NCBI GenBank assembly: GCA_007127385.1
Contig: SKZM01000133.1
Coordinates: forward strand, 1-10,205
Length of the DNA: 10,205 nucleotides
Origin: Methanosalsum sp.
Lineage (GTDB): Archaea; Halobacteriota; Methanosarcinia; Methanosarcinales; Methanosarcinaceae
Direction: 5' to 3'
Shown: in pieces, positions 7,642 through 10,205 of the stretch
Position numbering within the stretch: the stretch's first letter is position 1
Layout of the letters: each line of letters opens with the position of its first letter
The notes under the pieces: model-generated
Databases searched by the model: none
What the model was told of the DNA's origin: nothing
What the model saw: only the letters and a program-made list of their open reading frames with translations
Program-made: the position numbers and the translations under genes

Positions 7642-8413
7642 ATAATCGGATTCCAAATATCTGTCCTGTATTCTTTGCTGTTTTATGTGCCACTTTTTTC
7701 TCATCAGTGTCGTGAAGCTGTGAAATCACAGGTAGTGAATCTACTAGATGAGATGGCTCGTTTCGCTTGTTTTTTCTTGGTGACAGATATGGGCTGTCTG
7801 TTTCTAATACCATCCGGTCAAGTGGTGTATTCCGGGCTATTTCTCTGTGGTGGTTTGAATAACAGGTCAGGCTTGGAATTGAAATATAATGTCCCGCATT
7901 GATGATCTTATCAAGGGTTTCAAGAGAGCCGCTGTAACAGTGGAAAACAACACATCTCAGTCCCTCAACAATATTTAAGACCTCTTCCTCTCCTTTTCTT
8001 GCATGGACTACAAGGGGAATGTCTGCAGTTTCTGCGATATCAACCACTCTGTGGAAAACATCTACCTGATTCTGACGCAGCCGGGGATCTGTGTAGTGAT
8101 GGTAATCCAAACCTGCCTCTCCGATACCTGCAGCATGATCCAGATTTTCTTCAATCTGGAACAGAATTTCATCGATATCGTATCTATCCTTCCTGGCAGC
8201 TACCATGGGGCTTAGACCCAGGGTTGGATAGATGTGCTCAAACTCATCTGCCAGTCTGAGGGTTGAGATATTTGTCTTGTAGTCGATGCCGGAATTTATC
8301 ATACATCTAACATTTACATTCAGGGCTCTCTGTATTACCTCTTCACGGTCCCGGTTGAATTTAGGAAAGTCCAGATGGCAGTGTGAATCAATTATATGAT
8401 TGGTCATGTTCAT
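7640..8413 (-). CDS. TatD family metal-dependent hydrolase (DNase-like)
   Basis: A 257-residue amidohydrolase-fold TIM barrel of the TatD family, whose characterised members are metal-dependent DNases acting on DNA ends or damaged DNA. Every expected metal/catalytic residue is present: HCH (His11, His13), GEAGLDY (Glu99), VVHARK (His137), FHCYSG (His158) and ETDSPYL (Asp206). Length is typical and there is no export signal. Its ATG at 8413 overlaps the leuA stop in the sequence ATGA, which points to coupled translation; a second ATG at 8407 is possible. No Shine-Dalgarno is seen. It lies between leuA and the MBL-fold gene. The family is secure; the cellular role in archaea is little known and its link to leucine synthesis is probably only positional. 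Confidence 0.93.
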   Translation of the reverse strand: MNMTNHIIDSHCHLDFPKFNRDREEVIQRALNVNVRCMINSGIDYKTNISTLRLADEFEHIYPTLGLSPMVAARKDRYDIDEILFQIEENLDHAAGIGEAGLDYHHYTDPRLRQNQVDVFHRVVDIAETADIPLVVHARKGEEEVLNIVEGLRCVVFHCYSGSLETLDKIINAGHYISIPSLTCYSNHHREIARNTPLDRMVLETDSPYLSPRKNKRNEPSHLVDSLPVISQLHDTDEKKVAHKTAKNTGQIFGIRL

Positions 8414-9959
8414 TTTCTAAGCATTGTGTTGATCGCTGTTATCAGTGCATCAACAGATGCTATAACGATATCGGCACTGGCTGATCTGGCAGTTACGATT
8501 CTGCCGTTCTCATCTTCCACTCCGATGATAACCTCTGCCAGTGCATCCGAACCTCCGGAGATTGCCTCTATCCTGAAGTCATGTATTTTGATTCTGGCAT
8601 GTTCTCCTATCATCTCTTCAACGGCTTTAAGAGCGGCATCCACAGGTCCAACACCGGTATTTGACACGATCATCTCCTCGCTATCCATGACGGCTTTTAC
8701 AACGGCGGTAGGAGTAATGATGTTTCCTGTCATTACCGAGAGTTCTTTCAGTCTGATAAGTTCTTCTCCTGCAGGTTTTCCCATGACTGCCAGGGCCACG
8801 GCATTGAGATCTGCATCTGTGATTCTCTTGCCCTTGTCTGCAATTGACTTTATTCTGGTTATGATCTCTGTGAGCTGTTCATCGGTTGGATTGAGTCCTG
8901 CAGATTCCAGTGACTTTTTGATTGCATGTCTTCCTGCATGTTTTCCAAGAACAATCCTTCTGGTATGGCCCACCATTTCAGGTGTCATTATTCCCGGTTC
9001 AAAGGTATCAGATTTCTCAAGTACTCCATGGGTATGTATTCCAGATTCATGGGCAAATGCATTTTCTCCAACAATTGGCATTGTTGGTGATATTTTGATA
9101 CCCGTGTATCTTTCAACCATCCTTGAAGTTTCAATTATATGCTGTGTATGAATGTTTGTCATGGCACCGTAGATTGACTGCAGGCTCATTACAGTCTCTG
9201 CAAGATCTGCATTCCCTGCCCGTTCTCCAAGTCCGTTGACCGTTACCTGAATCTGGGATCCTCCTGCTTCAAATGCCATAAGGCTGTTTGCAACTGCCAG
9301 GCCGAAATCATTGTGGCAGTGAACATCTATTGGTATGTTTATTTCCTGGTCAATCTGTGTTATAAGATTGTACATTCTGGAAGGAGACATCACCCCAACT
9401 GTATCAGGGACGTTTATGATATCGCACCCATTATTTTCCACGGTACGGTAGATGTCCAGAAGATAGTCCATGTCTGTACGGGTTGCATCCATTGCAGAAA
9501 ACATGCATTTCATCCCGTGGTCTTTGATATAGGATACAGCATCACCTGCCATTTCAAGAACTTCTTCTCTGCTCTTTTTGATTGTATGTATCCTCTGTAC
9601 GTCTGAGGTTGATACAAAAGTATGTATCATATCCACACCTGCATCAATACAGGCATCAATGTCCTTTCTCAGTACTCTTGCAAGCCCACATACATCTGTT
9701 GACAATCCCGCAGAAGCTATTGATCGCACAGATTCCAGGTCCCCTTTTGAGGATATTGGGAATCCTGATTCTATGGCGTCCACTCCCAGCTTGTCCAGTT
9801 GATGCGCAATATCCATTTTCTGGTGTGTGGTAAGTGATACGCCTGGTGTCTGCTCCCCATCTCTTAGGGTGGTATCAAAAATATTTACCCGTCTGTTCCT
9901 GTGAATTTCAGTGTCGTAAAAAACGATCCCTCTGTTCTGTGATATTCATAATTATCCAT
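8410..9959 (-). CDS. leuA: 2-isopropylmalate synthase-type enzyme LeuA, with a disrupted or unusual 5' end
   Basis: First enzyme of leucine synthesis: condenses acetyl-CoA with 2-oxoisovalerate. Seen from Met at 9816 (468 residues): GFPISSKG, GLARVL, SAMDATRTD, VPDTVGV, metal ligands HCHN (His166, His168), GLGERAGNADL, FAHESGIHTHG, and a C-terminal LeuA regulatory domain (about 355-468, with GVGPVDAALKAV). But the essential DTTLRDGEQTPG, holding the catalytic Arg and a metal-binding Asp, is encoded upstream at 9841-9876. That frame stays open to 9945 with no ATG, GTG or TTG. ATGs lie in the other two frames at 9959 and 9949, separated from it by six T (9918-9923). One extra T joins ATG 9959 (516 residues); one fewer joins ATG 9949 (512). 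The coordinates assume 9959. The related citramalate and homocitrate (AksA) synthases are alternatives; the GFP motif and C-terminal domain favour LeuA. It heads the tatD-MBL-ygiQ run. Confidence 0.85.
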
Positions 9960-9976
9960 CTAAAAATATTCATTAT

Positions 9977-9989
9977 ACTATAAAAATAA
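9977..9989 (-). promoter_or_regulatory. TATA box of the leuA operon
   Basis: The coding strand reads TTATTTTTATAGT, identical to the element before arcS. Its centre (about 9984) would place the transcription start near 9957-9960, almost exactly at the candidate ATG at 9959, so that start would be leaderless. The ATG at 9949 would have a leader of only about ten bases. No Shine-Dalgarno precedes either, in keeping with a very short leader. Confidence 0.6.
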
Positions 9990-9998
9990 AACGTTTTA
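9987..9998. promoter_or_regulatory. 12-bp palindrome, candidate operator of leuA
   Basis: TAAAACGTTTTA is a perfect 12-bp palindrome overlapping the upstream edge of the leuA TATA box, where the TFB recognition element would lie. A protein bound here would block or help the assembly of the transcription complex. No other perfect palindrome of this length was noticed near the other promoters. The regulator is unknown and the AT-rich setting makes chance possible. Confidence 0.35.
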
Positions 9999-10097
9999 CA
10001 GAATTTATTTTCATGTATATGGAGCAGTTATGCAATATACTTAACCCTGACATTTATATTGAGGTCATATTTTTTAACACGTGATCAACATGAGTTA

Positions 10098-10108
10098 ATT
10101 ATATATAG
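10098..10108 (+). promoter_or_regulatory. strong TATA box, probably for a plus-strand gene at the right edge
   Basis: AATTATATATAG is a near-ideal archaeal TATA box. Read rightward it predicts a start near 10129, leaving a leader of about 75 nt before the window end. A 5-bp inverted repeat, TTAAC (10074-10078) and GTTAA (10094-10098), lies directly before it. The orientation is inferred from the stem-loop and Shine-Dalgarno downstream. Confidence 0.5.
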
Positions 10109-10131
10109 TTGAATGTTGTTGTAGGGATGCT

Positions 10132-10167
10132 TCGATGAGATGCATAATGCATGCATCACAGCATCGA
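10132..10167 (+). promoter_or_regulatory. stem-loop / inverted repeat in the leader of the right-edge gene
   Basis: TCGATG (10132-10137) pairs with CATCGA (10162-10167), and GATGCAT (10139-10145) pairs with ATGCATC (10151-10157), with a 1-versus-4-nt internal loop and a 5-nt apical loop AATGC. The predicted transcription start is about 3 nt upstream, so this could be a 5' RNA hairpin or an operator over the start site. The inner 7-bp arms are perfect. Confidence 0.4.
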
Positions 10168-10193
10168 TTAACAATCATTAATTTAATGGAGAC

Positions 10194-10198
10194 AGGAG
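10194..10198 (+). promoter_or_regulatory. Shine-Dalgarno AGGAG at the right edge
   Basis: AGGAG ends 7 nt before the window end, so a start codon at 10206 would be ideally placed. An open frame also runs from the ATG at 10135 (and 10186) through the end of the window, so a gene beginning inside the window cannot be excluded. With only about 70 bases visible, no product can be named. Confidence 0.35.
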
Positions 10199-10205
10199 TT
10201 CTTTC

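Noticed and set aside
7582..8259. Plus-strand ORFs of 70 to 106 codons opposite the MBL and TatD genes
   Set aside because: They are shadows of genes whose catalytic residues are complete on the other strand; no family motif is seen.
8396..9151. 251-residue plus-strand ORF, Ser/Ile-rich and hydrophobic, resembling a membrane protein
   Set aside because: It lies wholly opposite tatD/leuA coding sequence with strong conserved motifs; the hydrophobic look comes from the reverse complement of the C-terminal domain of LeuA.
10074..10098. TTAAC...GTTAA inverted repeat before the TATA box
   Set aside because: Arms of only 5 bp in AT-rich DNA are expected by chance; noted under the TATA box but not offered as an operator.
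1..10205. CRISPR array, tRNA, rRNA or mobile element
   Set aside because: No spaced direct repeats, tRNA cloverleaf, transposase motif or long terminal inverted repeats were found by reading either strand.

Overview
The window looks like chromosomal DNA from a methanogenic euryarchaeon, most likely of the Methanosarcinales. The evidence is an archaeosine synthase (ArcS), an archaeal UPF0058 protein, a LeuA-type synthase of methanogen character, a GlcD/HdrD-like iron-sulfur oxidase pair, and TATA-box promoters with few Shine-Dalgarno sites. Base composition is moderate and the genes are tightly packed. I see no tRNA, rRNA, insertion sequence, CRISPR array or phage gene, and nothing that suggests recent transfer.

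Layout from the left. (1) Positions 1-255 (+) hold the 3' part of a UPF0058 gene cut by the window edge. (2) A minus-strand pair converges on it: arcS (784-2610), then a RimI-like acetyltransferase (266-760). (3) Diverging from arcS, a plus-strand pair encodes a GlcD-type FAD oxidase (2697-4067) and, 2 bp later, a protein with two [4Fe-4S] clusters and two CCG domains (4070-5140). Together they look like a soluble 2-hydroxyacid (D-lactate or glycolate type) dehydrogenase. (4) Converging on that pair is a compact minus-strand run: leuA (from about 9959 to 8410), a TatD-family nuclease (7640-8413), a metallo-beta-lactamase-fold hydrolase (6996-7625) and a YgiQ-family radical SAM protein (5162-6985). 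Gaps are -3 to about 15 bp, so one four-gene transcript is likely. (5) About 250 bp upstream of leuA (9960-10205) is non-coding or nearly so. It holds the leuA promoter, a 12-bp palindrome, a second strong TATA box facing right, a stem-loop and a Shine-Dalgarno sequence at the right edge, apparently the control region of a plus-strand gene that starts at or just past the window end.

The most notable observation concerns leuA. The essential N-terminal motif DTTLRDGEQTPG lies upstream of the first in-frame ATG (9816), and the open frame continues to a stop at 9946-9948 with no ATG, GTG or TTG. Just upstream is a run of six T (coding strand, 9918-9923). One base gained or lost there would join the motif to an ATG at 9959 or 9949. 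This is a sequencing error, a real disruption, a frameshifting site or a non-standard start.

Functionally the window mixes tRNA modification (ArcS), protein acetylation, leucine biosynthesis (LeuA), a possible lactate/glycolate oxidation module and housekeeping hydrolases. I find no convincing wholly new system. The leuA 5' end, the control elements at 9977-10205 and the oxidase pair most deserve follow-up.
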